A stretch of 64,000 nt of DNA, taken from positions 646,014-710,013 of the forward strand of contig NZ_SWKN01000006.1 in the NCBI RefSeq assembly GCF_005871185.1. The letters are read 5' to 3'. This DNA comes from Limnobacter alexandrii (GTDB lineage Bacteria > Pseudomonadota > Gammaproteobacteria > Burkholderiales > Burkholderiaceae_B). Shown one piece after another: positions 1 to 9,348 of this stretch. Position 1 is the stretch's first letter. Each line of letters opens with the position of its first letter. The translations under genes were made by a program, and so were the position numbers. The notes under the pieces are model-generated. The model was not told the DNA's origin, searched no databases, and saw only the letters and a program-made list of their open reading frames with translations.

Positions 1-873
1 GAACGCGACCGGGTGGTGGTGCAATCCCGTGCCATGGGTTATGTGGAAAAACTCAATGTGACGGCCACGCTGGACCCGGTCAAGCAGGGGCAAACTTTGC
101 TGACCGTGTACGTGCCCGACTGGATTGCGGCACAAGAGGAATTTTTGTCGTTGCGAAAAATGAAGGGCGATAACTTGCAGCCACTGGTGGATGCAGCCCG
201 GCAACGCATGTTGCAGGTGGGTATGAGCACAGCGCAAATACGGCAGGTGGAACAAAGCGGGCAAGTTCAGCCGCGCGTCGCCATTGTGGCACCCCGCAGC
301 GGCGTGGTCACGGAGTTGATGGTGCGCGAGGGCATGACCGTGCAACCTGGAACCACCTTGATGGAAATCAATGGGCTTTCCACGGTGTGGGTGCAGGCCG
401 AAGTGCCTGAAAGCCAGGCTGCGTATGTGCAGCCTGGGGTCACTGTGAATGCAGTTGCGCAAGCCATGCCTGGGCAGGTGTTTGAAGGCCAGGTACAAAC
501 AGTGTTGCCACAAGTGAATGCCAATTCCCGTACGGTACTGGCTCGCCTGGTGTTGAAGAATCCGGGCAACAAGTTGCTGCCCGGCATGTTTGTACAAACC
601 CGGTTTATGGACACCAGCAGGCCGCAATCCCTGATTGTGCCCTCCGAGGCTGTCATTCAGACCGGTCGCCGTGCAGTGGTGATGCTGGCTGGTGAGGATG
701 GTCGCTTCTCGCCGGTTGAAATCAAAACAGGCATTGAATTTGGTGGACAAACAGAAGTACTCGCAGGCCTGGAGGCGGGGCAGGAAGTGGTGCTGTCTGG
801 CCAGTTCCTGATTGATTCCGAAGCCAGCTTGCGTGGGCTTGAAGCGCGCCTGAATGATGGGGAACAACGATGA
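1..873 (+). CDS. cusB: CusB-like efflux RND periplasmic adaptor (5' partial)
   Basis: This is the C-terminal 290 residues of a membrane-fusion adaptor of a heavy-metal RND pump. The frame is open from base 1, so the true start lies upstream. The visible part opens with a GYVEKL..V segment and a [11 protein letters not shown] stretch, which match the barrel-sandwich region of CusB-type adaptors. The beta-barrel and membrane-proximal domains follow ([16 protein letters not shown] near the end). Adaptors of this family link the inner-membrane pump to an outer-membrane channel and, in CusB, hand over Cu(I)/Ag(I). The stop codon overlaps the cusA start (ATGA), so the two are translationally coupled. 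The N-terminal metal-binding methionines are outside the window. The copper/silver assignment rests mainly on the adjoining CusA. Confidence 0.85.
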   Translation, partial: ERDRVVVQSRAMGYVEKLNVTATLDPVKQGQTLLTVYVPDWIAAQEEFLSLRKMKGDNLQPLVDAARQRMLQVGMSTAQIRQVEQSGQVQPRVAIVAPRSGVVTELMVREGMTVQPGTTLMEINGLSTVWVQAEVPESQAAYVQPGVTVNAVAQAMPGQVFEGQVQTVLPQVNANSRTVLARLVLKNPGNKLLPGMFVQTRFMDTSRPQSLIVPSEAVIQTGRRAVVMLAGEDGRFSPVEIKTGIEFGGQTEVLAGLEAGQEVVLSGQFLIDSEASLRGLEARLNDGEQR

Positions 874-3800
874 TTGCAATGCTGATTCGCTGGTCGATCG
901 CCAATCGACTGCTGGTGCTAATCGCCACTGTAATGATCAGTGCTTGGGGCGTGGTGTCGGTGTACAAAACACCGCTGGATGCCCTGCCCGATTTGTCCGA
1001 TGTTCAGGTCATTGTGCGCACCAGTTTTCCGGGGCAGGCGCCGCAAATTGTTGAAAACCAGGTGACCTACCCGCTCACCACCACCATGTTGTCCGTGCCG
1101 GGTGCAAAGGACGTGCGAGGTTTTTCCTTTTTCGGTGACAGCTTTGTCTACATTATTTTTGAAGATGGCGTGGACTTGTACTGGGCCCGCTCACGGGTGC
1201 TGGAGTACCTGAACCAAGCGCAAAGCCAGTTGCCGGCGTCGGCAAAAAGCGTGTTGGGTCCCGATGCCACAGGCGTGGGCTGGATTTACCAATATGCCCT
1301 GCGCGACACCACGGGCAATATGGATGTGTCGCAACTGCGGGCCTTGCAAGACTGGTTTTTGCGTTATGAACTGAAAACAGTCGAGGACGTGGCCGAGGTG
1401 GCCTCGGTGGGCGGCTTTGTGAAGCAGTACCAGGTTGAGCTGGATCCGCAAAAGCTGGCGGGCTATGGCATCACGCTGGATCAGGTGATTCAGGCGATCA
1501 ATGATGCCAATCAGGAAGCGGGTGGGTCGGTCATTGAACTGGGCGAGGCCGAGTACATGGTGCGCGCCACCGGTTATCTGGAGAATCTGGAGGATTTCCG
1601 GTCTGTCCCGTTAAAGGCCAGCCTCACGGGCATCCCGGTGCAGCTGGGCGATGTGGCCCGCATACAGATTGGTCCCGAAATACGCCGTGGCATTGGTGAA
1701 CTGAATGGCAATGGCGAATCGGTGGGCGGCATTGTTGTGATGCGGTCAGGAAAAAATGCCCTGCAAACCATTGATGCCGTGAAAGCAAAGCTTGAAAGCC
1801 TGAAAGCAGGCTTGCCGCAAGGTGTTGAAGTGGTAGAGGTGTATGACCGCTCCACGCTGATTAACAATGCCATCGACAACCTCAGCTTCAAATTGCTTGA
1901 GGAATTCATTGTGGTGGCACTGGTGTGCTTTGTGTTTTTGCTGCATTTTCGCTCGGCATTTGTGGCAATTGTTTCCCTGCCCTTGGGCGTGTTGATTTCG
2001 TTCATCGTGATGCAGCAGCAGGGCGTAAATGCGAATGTGATGTCGCTGGGTGGAATTGCCATTGCCATTGGTGCCATGGTGGATGCTGCACTGGTGATGA
2101 TTGAAAATGCGCACAAGCATTTGGAACAGTGGGCACACGACAATCCAGATCAGGAGCTAAAAGGCGCCGAGCGCTGGCGCGTGATTGGTGATGCTGCCGT
2201 GGAGGTAGGGCCAGCCCTGTTTTCTTCCCTGTTGGTCATCACGCTCAGCTTTATTCCGGTGTTCACGCTGGAAGCACAAGAGGGGCGTTTGTTCTCGCCA
2301 CTGGCCTACACCAAAACCTATGCCATGGCGGCCTCTGCCGGTTTGGCGGTTACGCTGATCCCTGTTTTGATGGGGTATCTGATTCGCGGAAAAATCCCAT
2401 CTGAAAATTCAAACCCGATTAATCGAGGCTTGATTGCGGCATATCGACCTGCGCTGGATGTGGTGCTGAAGTTTCCCAAGGCTACCGTGCTTGTGGCGGT
2501 GGTGTTGCTGGGTATCAGCTTTTATCCGCTGACCAAGCTGGGCACTGAATTCATGCCCCCGCTGGACGAAGGCGATTTGCTGTACATGCCCACGGCCTTG
2601 CCCGGCTTGTCCGTGGGCAAGGCGGCTGAATTGCTGCAGCAAACCGACCGCTTGATTAAAACTTTGCCGGAAGTTGAAAGTGTGTATGGCAAGGCGGGGC
2701 GGGCAGAAACCGCCACAGACCCCGCGCCTTTGGAAATGTTTGAAACCACGATCCAATTCAAGCCCAAAGACGAATGGCGCGACGGCATGACTGCCGACAA
2801 ACTGATCGAGGAGCTGGACCAAATTGTTCGGGTACCGGGCTTAACGAATATTTGGGTGCCACCCATTCGCAACCGTATCGACATGTTGGCCACTGGTATT
2901 AAAAGCCCGGTGGGTGTGAAAGTAACCGGCCCCGACTTAAACACCATCAATGAAATTTCCGTGAAGGTTGAGAAAGCGGTGAAAAACATTGAAGGCGTGA
3001 GCAGTGCCTTTGCGGAACGGCTTACCGGTGGGCGCTACATTGATGTCGATATCAATCGCGACAAAGCGGCGCGCTACGGCATGAATATTTCCGCTATTCA
3101 GTCGATTATTTCAAGCGCAGTGGGCGGCATGAACATTGGCGAAACCGTCGAGGGGCTGGAGCGTTTTCCGATCAATGTGCGCTACCCGCGTGAACTGCGC
3201 GATTCGCTCACTCGCCTGCGTGCCTTGCCCGTGTACACCGACACGGGTCAGCGCATTGTGTTATCCGATGTAGCAAGCATTCAGATCACCGATGGCCCAC
3301 CCATGTTGCGCAGTGAAAACTCGCGGCTGGCCGGGTATGTGTACATCGACATACGGGGTCGTGATTTACGCTCTGCGGTATTGGACATGCAACAGGTGGT
3401 GGCCGAGCAGGTCAATTTGCCCGCAGGCTATTCCATTTCATGGTCGGGTCAGTTTGAGTACCTTGAACGCGCAACCGAGAAATTAAAACTGGTGGTGCCT
3501 TTCACGGTACTGATCATTTTTGTGTTGCTGTACATGACTTTCAAGCAAGTGGACGAAGCCTTGTTGATCATGGCAACCCTGCCCTTTGCACTCATTGGTG
3601 GTGCATGGCTGCTGTGGCTGCTTGACTTTAATTTGTCGGTGGCTGGTGCTGTGGGCTTCATTGCCTTGGCCGGTGTGGCGGCTGAATTCGGCGTCATCAT
3701 GCTGCTGTACCTGAATCAAAGTTGGGCCAACCGGGTCAAGCGTGGCGCAACCGAAGAAGATGATTTGCTGGATGCAATTCGCGAGGGTGCTGTGTTGCGC

Positions 3801-4004
3801 GTTCGGCCCAAGGCCATGACCGTATTGACCATTCTTGCGGGCCTGATACCCATTATGTGGGGTACGGGTACAGGAAGTGAGGTCATGCAACGCATTGCCG
3901 CACCCATGGTAGGTGGTATGGTCAGCGCACCCCTGTTGTCCATGTTCGTGATTCCTGCCGTGTTTCTGCTGATTCGGCGTGGTCAAGCCCGAAAACCTGA
4001 CTGA
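870..4004 (+). CDS. cusA: CusA-like Cu(I)/Ag(I) efflux RND pump
   Basis: The 1044 residues give a full-length inner-membrane RND trimer subunit that drives metal export with the proton gradient. The membrane segment carries [16 protein letters not shown], the CusA-type version of the HME proton-relay helix. The three methionines that bind Cu(I)/Ag(I) in E. coli CusA (M573, M623, M672) are all present at the same residue numbers, in LLYMP, LEMFE and IDMLATG. That supports monovalent copper/silver rather than the divalent Co/Zn/Cd specificity of CzcA. It overlaps cusB by four bases. No outer-membrane component follows, so cusC is probably upstream of the window or elsewhere. No terminator is obvious directly after it. 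Confidence 0.93.
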   Translation: MIAMLIRWSIANRLLVLIATVMISAWGVVSVYKTPLDALPDLSDVQVIVRTSFPGQAPQIVENQVTYPLTTTMLSVPGAKDVRGFSFFGDSFVYIIFEDGVDLYWARSRVLEYLNQAQSQLPASAKSVLGPDATGVGWIYQYALRDTTGNMDVSQLRALQDWFLRYELKTVEDVAEVASVGGFVKQYQVELDPQKLAGYGITLDQVIQAINDANQEAGGSVIELGEAEYMVRATGYLENLEDFRSVPLKASLTGIPVQLGDVARIQIGPEIRRGIGELNGNGESVGGIVVMRSGKNALQTIDAVKAKLESLKAGLPQGVEVVEVYDRSTLINNAIDNLSFKLLEEFIVVALVCFVFLLHFRSAFVAIVSLPLGVLISFIVMQQQGVNANVMSLGGIAIAIGAMVDAALVMIENAHKHLEQWAHDNPDQELKGAERWRVIGDAAVEVGPALFSSLLVITLSFIPVFTLEAQEGRLFSPLAYTKTYAMAASAGLAVTLIPVLMGYLIRGKIPSENSNPINRGLIAAYRPALDVVLKFPKATVLVAVVLLGISFYPLTKLGTEFMPPLDEGDLLYMPTALPGLSVGKAAELLQQTDRLIKTLPEVESVYGKAGRAETATDPAPLEMFETTIQFKPKDEWRDGMTADKLIEELDQIVRVPGLTNIWVPPIRNRIDMLATGIKSPVGVKVTGPDLNTINEISVKVEKAVKNIEGVSSAFAERLTGGRYIDVDINRDKAARYGMNISAIQSIISSAVGGMNIGETVEGLERFPINVRYPRELRDSLTRLRALPVYTDTGQRIVLSDVASIQITDGPPMLRSENSRLAGYVYIDIRGRDLRSAVLDMQQVVAEQVNLPAGYSISWSGQFEYLERATEKLKLVVPFTVLIIFVLLYMTFKQVDEALLIMATLPFALIGGAWLLWLLDFNLSVAGAVGFIALAGVAAEFGVIMLLYLNQSWANRVKRGATEEDDLLDAIREGAVLRVRPKAMTVLTILAGLIPIMWGTGTGSEVMQRIAAPMVGGMVSAPLLSMFVIPAVFLLIRRGQARKPD

Positions 4005-4103
4005 TTTGCTTGCTGCTGTGTAAACCCAGACCGAACTGTGACGTTGAGAAAGATGCAGCTTCAATGCAAATATCCCAACCTCACTCACAGAAGGTCACCA
4101 GCC

Positions 4104-4619
4104 ATGTTTAACCAACGCAGCAGGTCGCGTTCCCTGTCGTTCGATTCCAGTCGAAGGCAGGGTTCGTTTCTGGGCAAAGCCAGTAAATTTCTCTTTGTGT
4201 TGTTCAGCCTCATGGTCGCCACTGCACTCACCTTGTTCGGTGTGTCCTCCTGCCAGGAAAAAGCAGCAGCGCAGCAGGTGTTGTCGTATGCCTCGAAAAA
4301 CAATTGCGAGTTTCGCTTTGAAGGCGTGGGCCACACCCTGATCGAAAACCATTGTGGCAACAACGCAGGTGTGTATTTCATGACACCGCAAGGTTTGCAC
4401 ACTGCACCCTTGATTGATCCTGAGATGAGTGAACTGGTGAACCAACACGGTTGCGAAGCACCCAACCAGTGTGTATTCAATCTGGAAATGAAGCCCCGCG
4501 CAATCAGCGGTCAGTTTGACTACACCATCAACGGCAAGCAGGGTTTTTACAGTTTTGAGTGGCCACGGGACGAACAACCCCGCCTGGTTGAAAGCAGCAG
4601 TACGCCCAATAAATCCTGA
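4104..4619 (+). CDS. Unrecognised membrane-anchored or lipoprotein, 171 aa
   Basis: I do not recognise this family. From the ATG at 4104 the protein has an Arg/Ser-rich head of about 27 residues, one hydrophobic segment (about residues 29-46), and then VSSC with Cys50, which fits a lipobox. The rest is probably exported. It contains paired cysteines (NNCEF, NHCGN, HGCEAPNQC) that could form disulfides. An upstream in-frame start at 4038 would add 22 residues without a good ribosome site, so 4104 is preferred. It sits about 100 bases after cusA and may be transcribed with it. A periplasmic metal-stress role would fit the position but is speculation. Confidence 0.6.
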   Translation: MFNQRSRSRSLSFDSSRRQGSFLGKASKFLFVLFSLMVATALTLFGVSSCQEKAAAQQVLSYASKNNCEFRFEGVGHTLIENHCGNNAGVYFMTPQGLHTAPLIDPEMSELVNQHGCEAPNQCVFNLEMKPRAISGQFDYTINGKQGFYSFEWPRDEQPRLVESSSTPNKS

Positions 4620-4641
4620 TTCACAATAATTTCAAACAACG

Positions 4642-4670
4642 CCAAGAGGTCCTTTCCAAGGGCCTCTTGG
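4642..4670 (+). terminator. Hairpin terminator candidate after the cus region
   Basis: An inverted repeat of 13 paired positions (one G-U) closes on a 3-nt loop. Its outer arms are CCAAGAGG and CCTCTTGG. It lies 23 bases after the stop of the 171-aa gene and separates the cus region from the phosphonate operon. There is no T-run behind it, so it may be Rho-assisted or act as an mRNA-stabilising stem. Confidence 0.5.
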
Positions 4671-4695
4671 GATAGTTTCACGCCCCGCCCCCGGC

Positions 4696-4770
4696 TTGTT
4701 ACAGCCAGCGTCATAAAAGCTTAACGACCCATTCGTACACTTTGTGCATTGTCTACATGTCTAGATCACT
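4696..4770 (+). promoter_or_regulatory. Upstream region of phn operon; possible PhnF/Pho sites
   Basis: This is the only gap before phnF, so the operon promoter should be here. GTCTA occurs twice close to the start (4751-4755 and 4759-4763), the second inside a partial dyad GTCTAGAT. GTCTAGAC-like dyads are typical of HutC-class GntR regulators, so this could be an autoregulatory PhnF operator. Further up, GCGTCAT-AAAA-GCTTAAC (4706-4723) resembles Pho-box spacing only weakly. No clear -35/-10 pair could be assigned. Confidence 0.3.
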
Positions 4771-4773
4771 GCC

Positions 4774-5502
4774 ATGACCCTGTACGCCCTTGCCCGAGAC
4801 ACCGGTGAAGCCCTTTACTTCCAGATTGCCCGTCAACTGGAGCAGGAAGTGCTGCGCAACTACCAACCAGGTGATGGATTGCCTGCCGAGGGTGAGCTTG
4901 CCAAAAACTATGGCGTGAACAGGCACACCCTTCGCCGCGCAATTGACGAGCTGGTTGATTCTGGCTTGCTGGAGCGCCGCCACGGCAAGGGCGTGTTTGT
5001 GTTGGACACGTATCTGGATTACCAGATCGGCCAAGGCACTCGTTTCACTGAAAACCTGGCAGCGCATGGCATGCAGGCCGAAGACATTGTTCACAAGCGA
5101 CAAATCATTCCGGCGATTCACCGAGTGGCCGAGCGCTTGAACATTGCTGTGGCCGACCCCGTGGTGTGGATTGAGTCTGTGCGCACCGGCGAGGGTCGCC
5201 CCCTGTGTGTGATCTCCCATTTCCTGCCTGCCGCCAAATTCCCGAATCTCGAAAACTTGTATGAAGGCGGATCGTTGCATGCCTTGCTGAAAAAAGAGTA
5301 TGGCTGCACGCCCCGCCGCACGGAAAGCCTGGTGACCTCCGTGTTGCCACAAGGTGATGACGCGCGGCTGTTGAGCATGCCGCAAAACCGCCCCGTGCTG
5401 CGTGTGAAAAGTTTGAACCTTTGCAGTAAAACCGGCGAGCCGGTGGAATACGCAATTACGCGATTCCGCGCAGATCGCATTCAGTTACGAATCAATCCTT
5501 GA
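4774..5502 (+). CDS. phnF: GntR/HutC-family regulator of phosphonate genes
   Basis: The 242 residues match the usual length of PhnF. The N-terminal winged helix (about 10-75) reads GDGLPAEGELAKNYGVNRHTLRRAIDEL, interrupted here only for description, and is followed by the LLERRHGKGVFV wing. A UTRA ligand-binding domain (about 95-235) ends in VEYAITRFRADR. PhnF homologues repress phosphonate uptake and degradation genes and are released by a pathway ligand. The gene is first in the operon and its stop lies just before phnD, so it probably regulates its own transcript. Confidence 0.9.
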   Translation: MTLYALARDTGEALYFQIARQLEQEVLRNYQPGDGLPAEGELAKNYGVNRHTLRRAIDELVDSGLLERRHGKGVFVLDTYLDYQIGQGTRFTENLAAHGMQAEDIVHKRQIIPAIHRVAERLNIAVADPVVWIESVRTGEGRPLCVISHFLPAAKFPNLENLYEGGSLHALLKKEYGCTPRRTESLVTSVLPQGDDARLLSMPQNRPVLRVKSLNLCSKTGEPVEYAITRFRADRIQLRINP

Positions 5503-5519
5503 CCCATTCGGAGAACACC

Positions 5520-6464
5520 ATGATTTCCAAACGCAACACCCTGAAAACCTTGACTGCGCTGGCTGTTGCAGCGGCATTTGCACCCAACATTGTCATGGCG
5601 CAGGTTCAAAACGATGGCACCGCCAACAAGCCCTTGCGCGTTGTGCTGATTCCCGCCGATGGCGGCACCGAAGACGGCACCAAAAAAGACTTCCAACCCG
5701 TGTTCAGCGCGATTACCCAAGCCACCGGCATTAACTTTGACATCAAGGTAGGCCAAAGCTACTCGGCTGCAGTAGAAGCCATGTGCAGTGGTGCTGCAGA
5801 CATCGCGTTTTATGGCCCAGCCACGTATTTGCAAGCCAAGGCCCGTGATTGTGCCGAACTGTTGGCGCTTGCTGTGCGTGGCGGTGGCTCTGTGTATTAC
5901 AGCGGTATTTTTGCCCGCAAAGATGCCAATGTGAACAGCATTGCCGACATCAAAGGCAAGCGCATTGCGCTGGGTGATGTCAACAGTACCTCAAGCTTCA
6001 ATGTGCCTGTGGCCATGATGATGCAGGGCGATGTGAAGCCCTGGGCCGATGCGAAGAGTGTGAACATGGCAGGTAGCCATGCCAATGTATTGAACGCATT
6101 GAATGAGGGCTTGGCCGATGTGGGCGGTGCCTCATTCGATTCGTTTGAAAAGGCTGTCAATGCCAAGGCGATTGACCCCAACAAATTCAAGGTGGTTGCG
6201 AAGAGCACGCCCATTCCTTACCCACCACTGGCGATTCATCCCAAGGTGAATGCCGATGTGAAAGCCAAATTGCGTGCTGCCTTCGACACCGTGCATACCA
6301 TGCCTGGCATTACCAAAGACCAAATCCGTGGATACGGCGGCACCAAGGTGGATGCCTATACATCCAAAGTGAGCGAGGAAGACATGGCCAATGCGGGCAA
6401 GTTGTTTGACCTGGTGACAGAGAACGTCAAGCAAGACCTGATGGCCAAAGCCAGCAAGCGATAA
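5520..6464 (+). CDS. phnD: Phosphonate ABC transporter substrate-binding protein
   Basis: This is a periplasmic binding protein that captures phosphonates for the PhnCE importer. The ATG at 5520 has a GGAGA ribosome site and starts a classical Sec signal peptide (basic MISKRN, hydrophobic TALAVAAAFA, cleavage near VMAQ). An in-frame TTG at 5499 is less likely because it would put hydrophilic residues before the signal. The mature part shows the family signatures LIPADGGTEDGTKKDFQP and the ALGDVNSTSSFNVP loop. At 314 residues it is close to the usual PhnD length. The next gene, phnC, begins 11 bases on. Confidence 0.93.
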   Translation: MISKRNTLKTLTALAVAAAFAPNIVMAQVQNDGTANKPLRVVLIPADGGTEDGTKKDFQPVFSAITQATGINFDIKVGQSYSAAVEAMCSGAADIAFYGPATYLQAKARDCAELLALAVRGGGSVYYSGIFARKDANVNSIADIKGKRIALGDVNSTSSFNVPVAMMMQGDVKPWADAKSVNMAGSHANVLNALNEGLADVGGASFDSFEKAVNAKAIDPNKFKVVAKSTPIPYPPLAIHPKVNADVKAKLRAAFDTVHTMPGITKDQIRGYGGTKVDAYTSKVSEEDMANAGKLFDLVTENVKQDLMAKASKR

Positions 6465-6475
6465 AGGAGCACACC

Positions 6476-7279
6476 ATGATTGAGTTCAACACCATTTCCA
6501 AGCAATGGGCCGATGGCACGCATGCTTTGAGCAATGTTTCCCTGCAAGTACCCAAAGGCCAGTTTTGCATTATTTTGGGCCCCTCTGGTGCAGGCAAATC
6601 GACCTTGCTGCGTGCAGTCAACGGCTTGGTGAAACCCACACAGGGTTTCGTCAAAATTGATGGCGAGGTGTTGAACTCGAACACCGAGAAAATGCTGCGT
6701 CAACGTGTTGCGATGATTCATCAGCATTTTAATTTGTCGCCACGGTTAAGCGTGGCATCCAATGTGTTGGCAGGCATGTTGCCCAAAGTCAGCATGGCGC
6801 GTGCGCTGTCAGGCTGGTTTGAACCGGAGCAGCGCGACAAGGCTTGTGCGCTGGTTGAGCAAGTAGGCTTGAAGCCTGAGCACCTGACGCGCCGCGCTGG
6901 TGATTTGTCCGGTGGGCAGCAGCAGCGTGTGGGTATTGCCCGTGCCTTTATGCTCGACCCAGAAGTGGTGCTCGCTGATGAGCCTGTGGCCAGTCTGGAT
7001 CCTAAAATTTCAGCCGATATTCTGACCTTGATTCGGGACGCCGCACGCGAACGTGGCGCCACAGTGCTGTGCAGTTTGCACCAGGTGGACCTGGCCCGCG
7101 AGTTTGGCGACCGGATTGTGGGCATGCGAAACGGCAAGGTGGTATTTGATGGCACACCCGCTGAATTCACTGACAGCAAAGTGAGCGACCTGTACCACGG
7201 TGCCCGTTGGGAAGACAGCCCGACCGAGGACGAAGAGTTTGAAATGGCCGTGCCGGGCCTGCGTTTGGCAACCGCCTGA
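6476..7279 (+). CDS. phnC: Phosphonate ABC transporter ATP-binding protein
   Basis: This is the ATPase subunit of the phosphonate importer, 267 residues. Walker A is GPSGAGKST near residue 37, the signature motif is LSGGQQQRVGIARAF, and Walker B is VVLADEPVASLDP with the catalytic Glu. The H-loop appears as CSLHQVDLA. The start codon follows AAGGAG at ideal spacing. It lies directly between phnD and phnE, as in other phn operons. Energy from ATP drives PhnE-mediated uptake. Confidence 0.95.
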   Translation: MIEFNTISKQWADGTHALSNVSLQVPKGQFCIILGPSGAGKSTLLRAVNGLVKPTQGFVKIDGEVLNSNTEKMLRQRVAMIHQHFNLSPRLSVASNVLAGMLPKVSMARALSGWFEPEQRDKACALVEQVGLKPEHLTRRAGDLSGGQQQRVGIARAFMLDPEVVLADEPVASLDPKISADILTLIRDAARERGATVLCSLHQVDLAREFGDRIVGMRNGKVVFDGTPAEFTDSKVSDLYHGARWEDSPTEDEEFEMAVPGLRLATA

Positions 7280-7304
7280 TCAATACAATCAACAGGACAA
7301 CATC

Positions 7305-8330
7305 ATGAGCAGCAAACCCATTCCCATGCCGCCACCTGGCACGGAGCTTCGCTGGAAACTGGAAGCCCCCTACAGTTCAAAACATCTATTGATTTTGATC
7401 TGTGTGTTTGCCTTGTTGTTGGTCACAGGCCATCGCACAGAAATGGACAAAATGGTCAATATGACCAGCCAAGCCTTTGGCAATTTAATGGGCTTGAATG
7501 ACGACTCTCAAGTGGTTCGCGGTTTTTCCCGGGTGGGCGATGTGATGTGGCCGCCCATTGTGGCCACCCAGGAAGAAACCAATCGCATGCCCGATCTGGA
7601 CCGAAATAATCTGCCTGCATTTGCCTATATCGAGACGCAGGAAATCACTACACAGCGCATGAACACTGACACGCTGGAAATGGAAAGCGTGACGGAAACC
7701 CGCGAAGTACTGGTTCGACCACTGGGTTATGTGTGGGATGTGTTTGTGAAGATGATTCAAACATTAGAAATCGCATTCTGGGGCACGATTATCTCGGTGG
7801 TGCTTTCAATTCCCTTGGCCTATTTTGCAGCAGTGAATTACAGCCCCAACAAATTCACCTACACAGCAACGCGGGGTGTGATCAGTTTGTTGCGTTCCAT
7901 GCCCGAGCTGATTGTGGCGTTGTTTCTTGTGCTCGCTTACGGATTTGGGCCCATTGCCGGTGTGCTGGCTTTGGGTTTTCATGCGGCTGGTTTTTTGGGG
8001 AAGTTTTACGCGGAAGACATTGAAAATGCCGACCGAAAACCACAAGAAGCGCTAGAGGCGATTGGTTCGGGCAAGTTGAAAACACTTTGGTATGGCGTTA
8101 TTCCACAGGTGTTTCCGCAGTACATCGCTTACACCGCGTACATTCTGGACCGCAACTTGCGCATGGCCACAGTGATCGGTTTGGTGGGCGCGGGTGGCAT
8201 TGGTCAGGAATTGAAAGGCCGCTTTGATTTGTTTCAGTATGGCCATGTCATGACCATTCTGATTGCAATTTTCATCTTCGTGTTTTTGCTCGACCAGTTG
8301 TCGGCGCGTATTCGCGCCAAGCTGATCTGA
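7305..8330 (+). CDS. phnE: Phosphonate ABC transporter permease, extended N-terminus
   Basis: This is the membrane channel of the phosphonate importer. The ATG at 7305 is preceded by ACAGGA; an in-frame upstream start at 7200 would run deep into phnC and is rejected. The 341 residues exceed E. coli PhnE (about 260). The first 135 residues hold one transmembrane helix (about 26-42) followed by a hydrophilic, probably periplasmic stretch of about 90 residues. The permease core then follows with five or six helices and the coupling loop ENADRKPQEALEAIGSG that contacts PhnC. Only one permease gene is present, unlike operons with two. Confidence 0.92.
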   Translation: MSSKPIPMPPPGTELRWKLEAPYSSKHLLILICVFALLLVTGHRTEMDKMVNMTSQAFGNLMGLNDDSQVVRGFSRVGDVMWPPIVATQEETNRMPDLDRNNLPAFAYIETQEITTQRMNTDTLEMESVTETREVLVRPLGYVWDVFVKMIQTLEIAFWGTIISVVLSIPLAYFAAVNYSPNKFTYTATRGVISLLRSMPELIVALFLVLAYGFGPIAGVLALGFHAAGFLGKFYAEDIENADRKPQEALEAIGSGKLKTLWYGVIPQVFPQYIAYTAYILDRNLRMATVIGLVGAGGIGQELKGRFDLFQYGHVMTILIAIFIFVFLLDQLSARIRAKLI

Positions 8331-8342
8331 AGGGAGTTTCAA

Positions 8343-8810
8343 ATGAACAACTTTCCCCGCAGTCAGTGGTTGCGCTTGTGGCAGGCTTGCGAACCTGCAC
8401 ACATCAAGGCTTTGGCCAAACAGGTCAGCGCCGGCTGCAACATCAGCGATCTTCACATTCCAAAAGCCGGTTTGGGTTTGCTTCAGCTTCGGGACAGTGC
8501 GCTGGGCGATGCCTACTTTCTGGGTGAAATTCCAGTCACCAAATCGCATGTGCGTATTCACCATCCAGAAGGAAAAGTCGCAGAGGGTGCGGCTGTGTGC
8601 ATGGACGACCGTGTGGGTTTGACTCGCGCCATGGCCATTCTGGATGGCGTGTTGTCCGCCAAGCTTCCGGGCTGGGAGTTGGTTGAACGCAGCCTGCACA
8701 CCGGGGCAAGCCAAGTGCAGGCTGACACCGCACTTCGCCGTGCCAACCTGAGTGCAACCAAAGTTGATTTTTCGCTGCTTGGTGCACTGGAGGAAGACGA
8801 CCATGTTTGA
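8343..8810 (+). CDS. phnG: C-P lyase complex subunit PhnG
   Basis: The 155-residue cytosolic protein is one of the four subunits of the PhnG2H2I2J2 core complex. In that pathway PhnI with G, H and L makes the ribosyl triphosphate phosphonate from ATP and the phosphonate. Family features visible are the N-terminal RSQWLRLW and the segment EIPVTKSHVRI..EGKVAEGAAVCMDDR. It starts behind AGGGAG and its end overlaps phnH by 8 bases, so the two are probably made in step. Confidence 0.93.
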   Translation: MNNFPRSQWLRLWQACEPAHIKALAKQVSAGCNISDLHIPKAGLGLLQLRDSALGDAYFLGEIPVTKSHVRIHHPEGKVAEGAAVCMDDRVGLTRAMAILDGVLSAKLPGWELVERSLHTGASQVQADTALRRANLSATKVDFSLLGALEEDDHV

Positions 8811-9348
8811 TGCTTACACACCCCAGCTTCAACAACTGAACTTCAACACCCTGATGAATGCATTTGCGTACCCGGGGCGCATTCAACAACTTCAAGGCCA
8901 AAGCCCTGCCATTGAACAGGTACTAGCCACATTGATTGACGGTGAGGTCAGCCTGGCCGATCCCGATTCAATCTTGAATGGCGATGTGCGCATGCGGCTA
9001 GAGGCAAGAATGGTCGAACCAGAGCTTGCAAATTTCATTGTTTGTGTGGGCAGCAAGGTACCTGAATTTCAACCTTTGTTGGGCACGCTGGAAGAACCCG
9101 AGCATGGTGCCACCCTGATTGTTCAAGTACAGGGTTTTGATGATCACGCCCAAGGGTTAACACTTCAATTGACTGGCCCCGGCATTGAAACAACAAACAA
9201 TTTGAAAGTGCTCGAACTGAACACTGCCTGGCTGCATCGTCGGGCTTTCTGGAATGCGGCCTTCCCAACCGGTGTCGATTTTATTTTGCTCAGTGACAAG
9301 CAACTCGTGGCCTTGCCCCGCACCACTCAAATTCAAGGAGACTTCTAA
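8803..9348 (+). CDS. phnH: C-P lyase complex subunit PhnH
   Basis: This is the PhnH subunit of the C-P lyase core, 181 residues from the ATG at 8803. That start is chosen because the protein then begins MFDAYTPQLQQLNFNTLMNAFAYPG-like, as in the family (the motif is given in part), and overlaps phnG by 8 bases behind GGAGGAAG. PhnH folds like a PLP-dependent transferase but lacks a cofactor site; this is family knowledge, not visible here. Its TAA shares bases with the phnI ATG (TAATG), which indicates translational coupling. Confidence 0.93.
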   Translation: MFDAYTPQLQQLNFNTLMNAFAYPGRIQQLQGQSPAIEQVLATLIDGEVSLADPDSILNGDVRMRLEARMVEPELANFIVCVGSKVPEFQPLLGTLEEPEHGATLIVQVQGFDDHAQGLTLQLTGPGIETTNNLKVLELNTAWLHRRAFWNAAFPTGVDFILLSDKQLVALPRTTQIQGDF

